From the NCBI RefSeq assembly GCF_900108565.1, contig NZ_LT629971.1, positions 4,650,001 through 4,714,000 of the forward strand: a stretch of 64,000 nt of DNA, read 5' to 3'. This document shows positions 1 through 10,675 of this stretch, in pieces; the first letter of the stretch is position 1, and each line of letters begins with the position of its first letter. A model generated the notes under the pieces. That model did not search any database. It was not told the origin of the DNA and saw only the letters and a list, made by a program, of their open reading frames with translations. The translations under genes and the position numbers were made by a program. The stretch comes from Mycolicibacterium rutilum. Lineage in GTDB: Bacteria > Actinomycetota > Actinomycetes > Mycobacteriales > Mycobacteriaceae.

Positions 1-222
1 AATCTGAGCCTCGGGGTTTTGGCCGTGGGAGCGGACGGATACACGGCGGCCCTGTCGTGGGGCGACCTGTCCCCGATGCTGGCCCGCCGGCCCGCGATCG
101 TCGCCTGGCGTGAAGACGGAAACCTGCTGCCGCGACCCAGACTGGTCGTGCCCGACGACATCAACGGCGCACGCTACGTGAAGCAACTGACCGAGCTGCG
201 CGTCGTTCCCCTCACCGACTGA
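1..222 (+). CDS. C-terminal end of a molybdopterin-binding oxidoreductase (partial, 5' end outside window)
   Basis: The frame is open from the first base and ends at a TGA at 220-222, leaving 73 residues of the C-terminus. The visible sequence has the pattern DGYTAALSWGDLSP followed by a stretch ending in GARYVKQLTELRVV. This resembles the end of the oxidoreductase molybdopterin-binding (sulfite-oxidase-like) domain, where a glycine-rich stretch precedes a strand packing on the cofactor fold. Only the tail is present, so cofactor cysteine and localisation cannot be judged. The family call is inference from a short stretch and moderate at best. Confidence 0.45.
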   Translation, partial: NLSLGVLAVGADGYTAALSWGDLSPMLARRPAIVAWREDGNLLPRPRLVVPDDINGARYVKQLTELRVVPLTD

Positions 223-367
223 CGACGCCCTGTCACCGGTGGATGTTCGGATCGACTGCAACGAATTTGCTCCGTAATCGTCAAGACGTGCGAGTCGGAT
301 TATCGACGCGACTTCCGATCCGGTTTGCTCATCACCGTCCGGGCGCGATTCCGCGATCGCATGTCTT

Positions 368-895
368 TCAACATACTTCGACGACGTCGAGGGTGAGGAG
401 ACGCCTGAGCGGAATGACGACCTGCTCGCCGCTGGCGTCGAGATTCACCGTTCCGGAACGCCCCGGCACCGGCACCCCGCACACTGACCCCTGCGAGGTC
501 GTCACCTCGATCTTGGGCGCGGTTGGTGTCTCACTCGGTGGTTGCGGCCACCACCAGGTCAGCGCGGCCACTGCGGTCAACACGACCGCGATGAAGGTGA
601 GCGTTATGCCCATGACCAGCCGCGAGATCGCGGCTGAACTGGCTCGCGGCTGCCTGACGACGGGATGTGCGACCGTGGCGACCAGAAGGACAGCCGCGAC
701 GGCCATTGCGAGGCCCCCGAACGCGGTCACCACGCCGACCTCCTGCAGCCAGCGGGGACGCGGTCGACTCGAATCCCCGCCGCTGAGAACGCCACACAGC
801 CCGGCGAAACCGATCGCCGCGAGCTGGAGCTTCTGCCACTCGCGGGCCGTGTCTTCGAGCCGGTTGTCGTACTGATACGGGCTTCCCACGGTCAT
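368..895 (-). CDS. Hypothetical membrane protein with two predicted membrane helices
   Basis: This 175-residue protein is of a kind I do not recognise. Hydrophobic segments near residues 53-77 and 93-115 are separated by a short basic loop, so two membrane passes are likely. The C-terminal 60 residues are polar with two cysteines (one in a GSVCGVP context, one as the last residue), which could be an extracytoplasmic disulfide. A purine-rich GGAGAGGG lies directly before the ATG at 895, supporting that start. The gene lies 13 bp downstream of the phytase-like esterase gene on the same strand and may be co-transcribed with it. No function is proposed. Confidence 0.6.
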   Translation of the reverse strand: MTVGSPYQYDNRLEDTAREWQKLQLAAIGFAGLCGVLSGGDSSRPRPRWLQEVGVVTAFGGLAMAVAAVLLVATVAHPVVRQPRASSAAISRLVMGITLTFIAVVLTAVAALTWWWPQPPSETPTAPKIEVTTSQGSVCGVPVPGRSGTVNLDASGEQVVIPLRRLLTLDVVEVC

Positions 896-908
896 CCCTC
901 TCCGTCCG

Positions 909-2057
909 TCACAGTGCGAAGGCCAGGAATTGCGTCACTTCGAATGGTTGGAAATTGTCGTCGCTCACGAGGACCACGGATTGGCGGCCGTCGGGCAGGA
1001 CCGGTCCCAACGTGATTCCCTCGATATTGTCGAGAGGCTCGAGGCCGCCGACGGTGTTGAGGTCGACGGCCAACGACTTGACCATCGGGGCGATCGGTTG
1101 ACCGGTCAACGACGGCATCCCCAGCACGTCGGTGGCAGGCCCGAAATCCGCGTGGTAGAGGCGAACCGCGATGGCGGCGGGCAGACTCGCCGCCCGCTCG
1201 ATGACAACGAGCGAGCTCTCCGAGAGCGCCAAGATGTCCGCCACGCCGTTCTCACCCGTCCCCGGTGCCGCACGGTCGACCTGATAGGCGAACTGCGCCA
1301 CCGCATTTCTCGTCTCGACGTCGAACTTGGTGATTCGGACAAGCCCGGTATTGTGTTCATCGGCGGCGGTGCCGTCTTGATACAGGGGATGCTCCATCGC
1401 CGCGAACAGGTACCGGCCGTCGGGGGTCAGGGACAGCCCCTCGAGCACTCCGTTGGGGCGAGGCCCGGTGGCCTTGTCGGGCGAGAAGGCGAATCCCGGG
1501 GGCAGCGCGAATTCCCCTTGGTAAGCGCCGTCGAGACCGGCGATTCTGATCGACGGCTGCAACAGCCGCGCCGGTCGATCATCGCTGCCCTCGGCGGCGA
1601 AACCTTCCGATGACCAGTACAGCCTGTTGCGCACACCGTCGAAGGCGATTCCCTCGGCGTCGGGCATCAGCACCGGCGAATCGGCGGCCATGCTGCTGCG
1701 GCTGAACGGCTTTCCCGATTCATCGAGCAGCTCCTGCATCTGGAGGAACTGCCCGGCATCGATCCCTCCCTCGGAGACGCCGAGTCGCACGCTGTAGAAC
1801 CGGACACCGCCATGCTCGGCCTTGTCGTCGCTGACCGTGTAGTACACGTTGCGCCCCGGGTCATAGCTGATCCCTGAGAGGCCACCGATTACGGTGTTGT
1901 GGAACGGGGTTGCGCGAGGGACTTGCCACTGACCGAGATACTGCGGCGTCCAAGCGTGGGCGACGGGCTGCGCCATGGAAAGTAGTGCTGCGGCGGTCAC
2001 CGAAAGGGCGGCTCTGCTGGCTGAGGTCATACCGATAACAACGACAGATCCGCTCAT
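909..2057 (-). CDS. Secreted esterase-like phytase-domain protein
   Basis: This 382-residue protein has an N-terminal signal peptide ending in AQPVAHA. The mature part reads as a beta-propeller of the 'esterase-like activity of phytase' family. Typical pieces are GGLSGISYDPGRNVYYTVSDD near the N-terminus, the DAEGIAFDG repeat, and the C-terminal DNIEGITLG and LVSDDNF motifs. Members are exported and usually annotated only by homology; the natural substrate is not known. An alternative ATG at 2030 (residue 10) would give a more conventional signal peptide beginning MTSASRAAL. No clear ribosome-binding site decides between the two starts. Confidence 0.78.
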   Translation of the reverse strand: MSGSVVVIGMTSASRAALSVTAAALLSMAQPVAHAWTPQYLGQWQVPRATPFHNTVIGGLSGISYDPGRNVYYTVSDDKAEHGGVRFYSVRLGVSEGGIDAGQFLQMQELLDESGKPFSRSSMAADSPVLMPDAEGIAFDGVRNRLYWSSEGFAAEGSDDRPARLLQPSIRIAGLDGAYQGEFALPPGFAFSPDKATGPRPNGVLEGLSLTPDGRYLFAAMEHPLYQDGTAADEHNTGLVRITKFDVETRNAVAQFAYQVDRAAPGTGENGVADILALSESSLVVIERAASLPAAIAVRLYHADFGPATDVLGMPSLTGQPIAPMVKSLAVDLNTVGGLEPLDNIEGITLGPVLPDGRQSVVLVSDDNFQPFEVTQFLAFAL

Positions 2058-2177
2058 CGGGTTCGCTGCGCGACCGAGTCACTGCGGCAACCCCAAGTAA
2101 TTTGGGAACATCGGGGGTTGAAAACTCCACCGCGCCATGACGATTGCTCTACATCAGCGGCTCAATCGCTGCACACC

Positions 2178-2978
2178 CTAGCGACCGTCGAGCGCTGCTC
2201 GCATCGCCTCTTCAGGGGCCGGGCGCCCGGTGAATTGCTCGACCTGGGCGAACGCCTGGTGCAACAGCATCTGCAAGCCGCTGATCACCCGGCCGCCCGC
2301 GGTCGTCACCGCCGTGGCCAACGGCGTCGGCCACGGATCGTAAATCGCGTCCAGCAGAAGCGGAACCGTCGCCAGCGCGCCTTCATACACCGCGGCGACG
2401 TCGGCGGGGATGGTGCTGACCGCCAGCTCCGCATCGGCGACCGCCGCGGTCAACGCCGGCCCGTCGATGTCGGCCCACTGCGCGCCGGCGCCGACGCGCG
2501 TCGCCAGATCCACCAGCGGCGCGGCCTTGTCGGGATTGCGTGCGACGACGGTGATCTGCTGCACCCCGAGTTCGGCGAGCGCGACGATCGCTGCGGGCGC
2601 CGTCCCGCCGGACCCGATGACCAGACCGTGCCCGGCGGACACCTCACCGAGCGCGCCGCTCACCCCGTCGATGTCGGTGTTGTCGGCCCGCCAGCCACCG
2701 TCGACGCGCAGCAGCGTGTTCGCCGAGCCGACCAGTTCGGCACGCGCGGTGCGTTCGTCGGCGACGTCGAGCGCGGCGAACTTGCCGGGCATCGTGACCG
2801 ACAGCCCGATCCAGTCCGGCCCGAGCCCGGCCACCAGAGCCGGCAGTTGGTCGGCGGTGCACTCGATGCGGTCATACGTCCAGTCGGTCAGGCCGAGTGC
2901 CCGGTACGCCGCGAGATGCAGTTGCGGCGAACGGGAGTGCGCGATCGGCGACCCGAGAACCGCCGCCTTGCGGGTCAT
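2178..2978 (-). CDS. aroE: Shikimate dehydrogenase (AroE)
   Basis: AroE reduces 3-dehydroshikimate to shikimate with NADPH in the cytoplasmic shikimate pathway toward chorismate. The 266-residue product starts MTRKAAVLGSPIAHSRSPQLH, giving the substrate-binding serines in SRSP. It continues with MPGKFAALD (catalytic lysine), NTDIDG (catalytic aspartate) and the nucleotide loop GSGGTAPAA, and ends with GLQMLLHQAF. The ATG at 2978 overlaps the stop of mltG by 4 bp (ATGA), which fixes the start and implies translational coupling. An ORF running further upstream to 3191 is only shadow sequence of mltG. The gene is last in an alaS-ruvX-mltG-aroE run. Confidence 0.95.
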   Translation of the reverse strand: MTRKAAVLGSPIAHSRSPQLHLAAYRALGLTDWTYDRIECTADQLPALVAGLGPDWIGLSVTMPGKFAALDVADERTARAELVGSANTLLRVDGGWRADNTDIDGVSGALGEVSAGHGLVIGSGGTAPAAIVALAELGVQQITVVARNPDKAAPLVDLATRVGAGAQWADIDGPALTAAVADAELAVSTIPADVAAVYEGALATVPLLLDAIYDPWPTPLATAVTTAGGRVISGLQMLLHQAFAQVEQFTGRPAPEEAMRAALDGR

Positions 2979-4216
2979 CGCGCCGAATCGAGGACACCGT
3001 TGCGCCGGGCCACCTCGATGTTCGCCAGGTGCTGCTCGTAGTCGCGGGTGAACAGCGTGGTGCCCTGCATGTCGACGGTGACGAAGTACAGCCAGTCCCC
3101 CGGCGCGGGTTGTTCGGCCGCGGCCAGCGCGGGCTGGCTCGGCGAACAGATCGGTGTCGCCGGAAGGCCCGGGCGCACATAGGTGTTCCACGGGTTGTTC
3201 TGCGCGCGGTCGGCATCGGTGGTGGCCACCTCGATCCGGTCCAGCGGGTAGTTGACCGTCGAGTCGAACTCCAGGGTGCGGTTCTCGGCCAGCCGGTTGT
3301 AGATGACGCGCGCCACCTTCGCGAAGTCCTCCGGGGTGGATTCGCGCTGCACCAGCGAGCCGACGGTCAAGATCTCATAGGGCGACATGTTCATCGCCGC
3401 CGCGGTGTCGAGCAGCCCGCCCTGGGCGTACTGCGTCGCGCTGGCCGAGATCAGTGTCGACAGGATGTCCTGAGCCTGCGCCGACGGGTCGATGTTCCAG
3501 GTGCCCGCCGCGATCAGCCCCTCGAGCCTGCGGTGGTCGTCGCCCATGGCGAGGACCGGCTGGCTGGCCCATTGCGGCACCTTCAACGCCTCCGGCGTCG
3601 CGGTGGAGGCGACCTCCTTGAGCGCGTCGGCCGACACGCAGTTGCGTTCGCCGTCGAGGTCGACGCACGTCGCTTTCGAGATCAGGCTGAGGATGCCGTC
3701 GGTGACCGCGTTGGTCTTGACGTCCCGCACGTCGTCGAGCTGACGGCCCTCGGGGATCGTCAGCTTGCCGACCCGGTTCTGCGGATCGGCGAGGCGGGCA
3801 ACGGCATTGGCGGCCGGGATCTCGGTTCGCACCTTGTAGAAGCCGGGCTGGATCTCCGAGATCGCGGCGTTGCCCTCGGCGGCGTCGACGAACGCGCTGG
3901 CGGTCGCGACGACCTTGTGGTCCTGCAACGTCTTTCCGATCGCGGTGGTCGAGTCACCGTCGTGCACCTGGATGACCACGTCGTTGACGCCGTCACCGCT
4001 GTAATCGTTGCTCCCGAACAGCGAATGCCACAGCTTCGAGCCGAGGAACACCGCGACGACCACGACGACGATCAGCATCGCCACCGCGAAGCCGCCCGCC
4101 ACCCGGCGCTTGCGCCTGCCGCGCGCCTCGCGGATGCGGTCGGCGCGCGTCATCCGGCGCCGCGGCGGGCCGACCGCCACGGGTTCGGCGCGCTCCCGGC
4201 TCCAATGGTTAGTCAT
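2975..4216 (-). CDS. mltG: Endolytic transglycosylase MltG (YceG family)
   Basis: MltG is an inner-membrane lytic transglycosylase that cleaves nascent peptidoglycan strands. The 413-residue protein has a basic cytoplasmic tail (RRRMTRADRIREARGRRKRR), one membrane helix around residues 40-60, then the YceG domain. In that domain LVQRESTPEDFAKVARVIYNRL contains the catalytic glutamate, and a conserved C-terminal TPICSPSQPAL segment follows. The ATG at 4216 was chosen because GGAGAGG lies six bases before it. An in-frame ATG five codons upstream would put that ribosome-binding site inside the gene. The start overlaps the ruvX stop by 8 bp and the stop overlaps aroE. Confidence 0.93.
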   Translation of the reverse strand: MTNHWSRERAEPVAVGPPRRRMTRADRIREARGRRKRRVAGGFAVAMLIVVVVVAVFLGSKLWHSLFGSNDYSGDGVNDVVIQVHDGDSTTAIGKTLQDHKVVATASAFVDAAEGNAAISEIQPGFYKVRTEIPAANAVARLADPQNRVGKLTIPEGRQLDDVRDVKTNAVTDGILSLISKATCVDLDGERNCVSADALKEVASTATPEALKVPQWASQPVLAMGDDHRRLEGLIAAGTWNIDPSAQAQDILSTLISASATQYAQGGLLDTAAAMNMSPYEILTVGSLVQRESTPEDFAKVARVIYNRLAENRTLEFDSTVNYPLDRIEVATTDADRAQNNPWNTYVRPGLPATPICSPSQPALAAAEQPAPGDWLYFVTVDMQGTTLFTRDYEQHLANIEVARRNGVLDSAR

Positions 4217-4754
4217 CTGCGACCTCTCCATGCACGGCGTCGTGATCGCTCGGTACTTGCGAGCGCGCCGCGGCGCGCCGTTGGTCCAACCAGTTCTGCA
4301 GAATGCTCACCGCGGCGGCCTGATCGATGACCGACCGCTGGCCTTTGGCACGCACGCCGGCCTCCCGCAGAGAGCGCTGCGCCACCACCGTAGTAAGTCG
4401 CTCGTCGGCCAGTCGCACGGGTGTCGGCGCGACCCGCCCGGCCAGCGCGTCCGCCAGTGCCACGGCGTCGTGCGCGGAGGTCCCGGACCGGTCGGCGAGC
4501 GTGCGGGGCAACCCGACCACCACCTCGACCGCGTCGAGTTCCCGGATCAGCGTCGTGAGCCGGCGCAGGTGCCGATCGGTGCGGTCGCGGCGCACCGTCT
4601 CCACGGGGGTGGCGAGGATGGCGTCGGGGTCGCTGGTGGCCACGCCGATGCGGACCTTGCCGACGTCGATGCCGATCCGACGGCCGCGCCCCGGATCGGG
4701 TGGGTTCAGCGAACTCCCCGGCCGATCGGGTAAGCGGTCGTCGGTGTGGACCAC
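4209..4754 (-). CDS. ruvX: Putative pre-16S rRNA nuclease / Holliday junction resolvase-like protein (RuvX/YqgF)
   Basis: YqgF/RuvX proteins have an RNase H fold and are implicated in 16S rRNA 5'-end maturation. The product (181 residues from the chosen GTG) contains GRRIGIDVGKVRIGVA with the first metal-binding aspartate, VVVGLPRTLADR, RLADERLTT and the C-terminal VIDQAAAVSILQNWL carrying the last catalytic aspartate. The open frame extends 35 codons further upstream, but that extension lies over the end of alaS and is mostly arginine-rich shadow. The GTG at 4754 leaves a 4 bp gap to alaS and matches the family N-terminus as I remember it in M. tuberculosis. Confidence 0.92.
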   Translation of the reverse strand: MVHTDDRLPDRPGSSLNPPDPGRGRRIGIDVGKVRIGVATSDPDAILATPVETVRRDRTDRHLRRLTTLIRELDAVEVVVGLPRTLADRSGTSAHDAVALADALAGRVAPTPVRLADERLTTVVAQRSLREAGVRAKGQRSVIDQAAAVSILQNWLDQRRAAARSQVPSDHDAVHGEVADD

Positions 4755-4758
4755 GCGG

Positions 4759-7455
<2,697 letters not shown>

Positions 7456-7569
7456 GTTCGATTCATCCTTGCGTTTGCCGGTACCTGCGACTATTCGACC
7501 GCACTACAGTACCGGTCGCGGTTGTCGCACCGGAAAGTCAACGAACGGGCGCGGCGGGCAGTGCCCCGA

Positions 7570-7971
7570 TCAGCCGCCCAGGAAGCTGAGCCGCACGGTG
7601 CGCTGCGGGTTGTCGCGGTTCAGGTCGACCAGCACCACGCTCTGCCAGGTGCCCAGCAGCGGTTCCCCCTGCTGAACCGGCAGCGTCACCGACGGCGACA
7701 CCAGCGCAGGCAGCACGTGGTCGGCGCCGTGACCGGGTGAGCCGTGCGAGTGCCGGTACCGGTCGTCGCGCGGCAACAGCCGTTCCAGCGTGTCGACCAG
7801 GTCGTCGTCGGAGCCCGCCCCGGTCTCGATGATCGCCACCCCGGCGGTGGCATGCGGCACGAACACGCTGCACAGCCCGTCGCGGCGGCTGCTGCAGAAC
7901 GAGCGCACGGCGTCGGTCAGGTCGATGATGCGGCGCTGGCCGGTGTCAATGGTGAGCACGTCGGAGTCCAC
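7570..7971 (-). CDS. YjbQ-family protein (secondary thiamine-phosphate synthase enzyme family)
   Basis: This is a 133-residue single-domain protein of the YjbQ/UPF0047 family, a small trimeric beta-fold whose members sometimes complement thiamine-phosphate synthase; the true role is unsettled. Diagnostic motifs are FVPHATAGVAIIETG, DDRYRHSHGSPGHGADH (metal-binding histidines) and LGTWQSVVLVDLN near the C-terminus. The GTG at 7971 was chosen because it gives the family N-terminus (VDSDVLTIDTGQRRIIDLT); the longer frame to 8040 adds only a basic, low-complexity stretch. Its position upstream of alaS matches the gene I recall as Rv2556c. Confidence 0.88.
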   Translation of the reverse strand: MDSDVLTIDTGQRRIIDLTDAVRSFCSSRRDGLCSVFVPHATAGVAIIETGAGSDDDLVDTLERLLPRDDRYRHSHGSPGHGADHVLPALVSPSVTLPVQQGEPLLGTWQSVVLVDLNRDNPQRTVRLSFLGG

Positions 7972-8060
7972 CCGACCGAGCCTAGGCGTCCGTGCACGCG
8001 CCCGTTTATTGACGCCAGTGTCGGGGTATCTGACTGGCACCCGAAACCATGGAGGAAGAG

Positions 8061-8366
8061 ATGACCATCACCGGCGTTATCACCGCAATCCTGATCGGCA
8101 TCGTGGTCGGCGTTCTCGGCCGACTCGTCCTGCCCGGCAAGCAGCCGATCGGCATGCTGGTGACCATCCTCGTCGGCATCGTGTCGGCGTTCATCGGCAC
8201 CGCGATCGCCCGCGCGCTCGGCATCCCGACCGCAACCAGCGGCATCGACTGGCTCGAACTGCTCGTGCAGGTCATCGTCGCCGCCATCGGTGTGGCACTG
8301 GTGGCCGCCCTGATGGGCCGCAGGCGCACCGGCGTGACCGGCACCCGGCGCGGCGTGCTGCGCTGA
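8061..8366 (+). CDS. GlsB/YeaQ/YmgE-family stress-response membrane protein
   Basis: This 101-residue, very hydrophobic protein has three predicted membrane helices. The first two flank the conserved GVLGRLVLPGKQPIG loop, typical of GlsB/YeaQ/YmgE (transglycosylase-associated) proteins. Such proteins are small inner-membrane components often induced by stress; molecular function is not established. The ATG at 8061 is chosen over an ATG four codons earlier because GGAGGAAG lies immediately upstream of it. A strong hairpin follows 14 bp after the stop, so the gene is probably monocistronic. Confidence 0.85.
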   Translation: MTITGVITAILIGIVVGVLGRLVLPGKQPIGMLVTILVGIVSAFIGTAIARALGIPTATSGIDWLELLVQVIVAAIGVALVAALMGRRRTGVTGTRRGVLR

Positions 8367-8379
8367 CTGATCTCGACCT

Positions 8380-8417
8380 GGCGATCCCGGCCCCTCCCCT
8401 CGGCGGCCGGGATCGCC
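8380..8417. terminator. Hairpin between convergent genes, likely bidirectional terminator
   Basis: A perfect 13-bp inverted repeat, GGCGATCCCGGCC (8380-8392) and its complement (8405-8417), is separated by a 12-base loop. It lies between the convergent GlsB-like and AHSA1 genes. There is no T tract, as is usual for mycobacterial terminators. Confidence 0.7.
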
Positions 8418-8426
8418 TCATGCGTG

Positions 8427-8900
8427 TCAGAGGGTGCCGAGCAGTTCGTCGAGCTTCTCGTAGCCCTCGGTCATGCCGCCTTCCATGCCCGACGAGAGCA
8501 GCGCGTCGCGGGCCTCGGTGTTGGGACAGATCGAGCGGCCCCGCAAGCGGCTACGCCCCCCGCCGAGGTCCTCGAACCACATGAACTCGAGGTTCACCAT
8601 GTCCGGTGCGCCCTCGAACTCGAAGGTCTGCAGAACGAACTCGTTCTCGCGGACGGTGTGGAAGGTGCCATTGAACCGGTACTCGCCGCTCGGGTCCTTG
8701 TGCGCGTAGCGGTAACCGCCGTGGGACTTGAAATCCCATTCCTCGATGGTCATCTCCAGCCCGCGCGGCCCGAGCCACTTCTTGACGAGTTCCGGGTCGG
8801 CGTGCGCGCGGAACAACGCTTCGACCGGGGCGTCGAATTCGCGGGTGAACTCCATGGCCAGGGTGTCGACGGGGGCAGTCAGATTGAATGCGTTGGTCAT
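8427..8900 (-). CDS. SRPBCC (AHSA1-type) domain protein
   Basis: This 157-residue member of the Bet v1/AHSA1 fold reads MEFTREFDAPVEALFRAHADPELVKKWLGP, then GGYRYAHKDPSGEYRFNGTFH, and ends EGYEKLDELLGTL. These are signature segments of AHSA1-like proteins, small hydrophobic-ligand-binding folds. Its ATG (8900) overlaps the stop of the ArsR regulator by 4 bp, so it is translated from the regulator transcript. ArsR-AHSA1 pairs are common in actinobacteria, but the ligand is usually unknown. The in-frame extension to 9266 is shadow sequence over the regulator. Confidence 0.9.
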   Translation of the reverse strand: MTNAFNLTAPVDTLAMEFTREFDAPVEALFRAHADPELVKKWLGPRGLEMTIEEWDFKSHGGYRYAHKDPSGEYRFNGTFHTVRENEFVLQTFEFEGAPDMVNLEFMWFEDLGGGRSRLRGRSICPNTEARDALLSSGMEGGMTEGYEKLDELLGTL

Positions 8901-9250
8901 TCGTCGGTTCCTTTCTCGGTGTCGGTCATCTCCGCCAGGACGGCGTCCAGGCGGCGGTAGTTGCGTTCGGCATCGAGTCGGTAGCGGTCGATCCAGGCGG
9001 TCAGCCGCTCCAGCGCGGCGGCGTCCAGGTGCACCGGTCGCCGTTGCGCGTCCCGTGTCCTGGTCACCAGGCCCGCCTGCTCGAGGACCTGAATGTGTTT
9101 GGACACAGCCTGTTTGGTGATGTCGAACGGTTCGGCCAGTTCGTTGACGGTGGCCGGGCCTCGCGAGAGCCGAGCCACGATCGCGCGTCGGACGGGATCG
9201 GCCAGCGCCAGGAAAGCGCGGTCGAGCCCGGCGTCGGTGCTTGTAATCAA
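8897..9250 (-). CDS. ArsR-family transcriptional regulator
   Basis: This 117-residue winged-helix protein starts at a TTG (9250) behind AAAGGGGAAG; no ATG or GTG is available at the right place. ALADPVRRAIVARLSRGPATVNELAEPFDITKQAVSKHIQVLEQAGLV is the helix-turn-helix, followed by the wing RTRDAQRRPVHLD. There is no obvious cysteine metal site, so it belongs to the non-metal-sensing ArsR group that partners AHSA1 proteins. It probably represses its own two-gene operon through the palindrome just upstream. Confidence 0.9.
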   Translation of the reverse strand: MITSTDAGLDRAFLALADPVRRAIVARLSRGPATVNELAEPFDITKQAVSKHIQVLEQAGLVTRTRDAQRRPVHLDAAALERLTAWIDRYRLDAERNYRRLDAVLAEMTDTEKGTDE

Positions 9251-9262
9251 CTTCCCCTTTGA

Positions 9263-9278
9263 TCAACGAATTGGTTGA
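9263..9278. promoter_or_regulatory. Candidate operator of the ArsR/AHSA1 operon
   Basis: TCAACGAATTGGTTGA is a 16-base palindrome with one mismatched pair, lying 13 bases upstream of the TTG start of the ArsR gene. The position suits autoregulation; binding is inferred. Confidence 0.45.
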
Positions 9279-9321
9279 ATAAAACCATAGGAGTAGATGC
9301 CGGCGCGGTCAAGGGTGGATT

Positions 9322-10650
9322 TCAGCGTTGGCGGCGGATGATGGCGCGCAGCTTTTCCAGGCGTGTCCTGATCTCGCGTTCCACACCCCGCCCGGTCGGC
9401 TGGTAGTAGTCGACGCCGACCAGTTCATCGGGCGGATACTGTTGCGGCACAACCCCATCGGGGTCGTCGTGGCTGTACTTGTAGCCGATCGCGTTGCCCA
9501 GCTTGTTCGCGCCGGAGTAGTGGCCGTCGCGCAGATGTGGCGGCACCAAACCCGCCTTGCCCGCGCGGATGTCGGCCATCGCCGCTCCCAACGCGGTCGT
9601 CACGGCGTTGGATTTGGGTGCGGTCGCGAGGTGCACGGTCGCATGCGCGAGGGTCAGTTGCGCCTCGGGCATGCCGATCAACTGCACCGTCTGCGCGGCC
9701 GCGACGGCGGTCTGCAGCGCCGACGGATCGGCCATCCCGATGTCCTCGCTGGCCAGGATCATCAACCGGCGGGCGACGAACCGCGGGTCCTCCCCCGCGA
9801 CCAGCATCCTGGCCAGGTAGTGCAGCGCGGCATCGACATCAGAGCCGCGCACCGATTTGATGAATGCGCTGATCACGTCGTAGTGCTGATCCCCGTCGCG
9901 GTCGTAACGCACCGCGGCCTTGTCCAGCGACTGCTCGATGACCTCGACGGTGACGTGTTCGGTGGCCTCGGAGGCCACCTCCAGCGCGGTCAAGGCGCGC
10001 CGGGCGTCGCCGGCGGCCAGCTGGACGAGCAGATCGACGGCGTCGTCGGCGACCTTCACCTTGCCCGCGAGGCCGCGCGGGTCGTCGATCGCGCGGCGCA
10101 CCACCGCCCGGATCGCGTCGGCGGTCAGCGGCTGCAACTGCAGGATCAGCGACCGCGACAGCAGCGGCGCGACCACCGAGAACGACGGGTTCTCGGTGGT
10201 GGCGGCCACCAGCAGCACCACCCGGTTCTCGACGGCGGACAGCAGCGCGTCCTGCTGGGTCTTGGAGAACCGGTGCACCTCGTCGATGAACAGCACGGTC
10301 TGCTCGCCGTGCGCGGCGGCCCGACGCGCGACGTCGATGACCGCGCGCACCTCCTTCACGCCCGCCGACAGCGCGGACAGGGCCTCGAACCGGCGACCGG
10401 TCGCGTGCGAGATCAGGGAGGCCAGCGTGGTCTTGCCGGTGCCCGGCGGTCCGTAGAGGATGACCGACGCCGCCCCCGAGCCCTCGGCGAGACGGCGCAG
10501 CGGCGAGCCCGGTTGGAGCAGATGATCCTGACCGACGACTTCGTCGAGGCCGGCCGGCCGCATGCGCACCGCCAGCGGCGCCGATGCCCCGACGGGACCT
10601 ACCGCGGTGGCAGGCGCCTCACCGGGGACGTCGAACAGGCCGTCGGACAC
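9322..10650 (-). CDS. rarA: RarA/MgsA-type replication-associated AAA ATPase
   Basis: RarA (MgsA, WRNIP1 family) is a clamp-loader-like ATPase acting at stalled replication forks. The 442-residue protein starts at GTG 10650. It contains the VVGQDHLL motif, Walker A GPPGTGKT at residues 67-74, Walker B LFIDEVHRF, sensor motifs ATTENPSF and AGDARRALTALE, and the C-terminal MgsA domain (SNAVTTALGAA, PPHLRD, GYKYSHDDPDG). The length is normal. The DUF3097 gene lies 25 bp upstream on the same strand. It corresponds in place to the M. tuberculosis gene I recall as Rv2559c. Confidence 0.94.
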   Translation of the reverse strand: MSDGLFDVPGEAPATAVGPVGASAPLAVRMRPAGLDEVVGQDHLLQPGSPLRRLAEGSGAASVILYGPPGTGKTTLASLISHATGRRFEALSALSAGVKEVRAVIDVARRAAAHGEQTVLFIDEVHRFSKTQQDALLSAVENRVVLLVAATTENPSFSVVAPLLSRSLILQLQPLTADAIRAVVRRAIDDPRGLAGKVKVADDAVDLLVQLAAGDARRALTALEVASEATEHVTVEVIEQSLDKAAVRYDRDGDQHYDVISAFIKSVRGSDVDAALHYLARMLVAGEDPRFVARRLMILASEDIGMADPSALQTAVAAAQTVQLIGMPEAQLTLAHATVHLATAPKSNAVTTALGAAMADIRAGKAGLVPPHLRDGHYSGANKLGNAIGYKYSHDDPDGVVPQQYPPDELVGVDYYQPTGRGVEREIRTRLEKLRAIIRRQR

Positions 10651-10675
10651 GTGTTCTGCTTACCACGGCAGACCG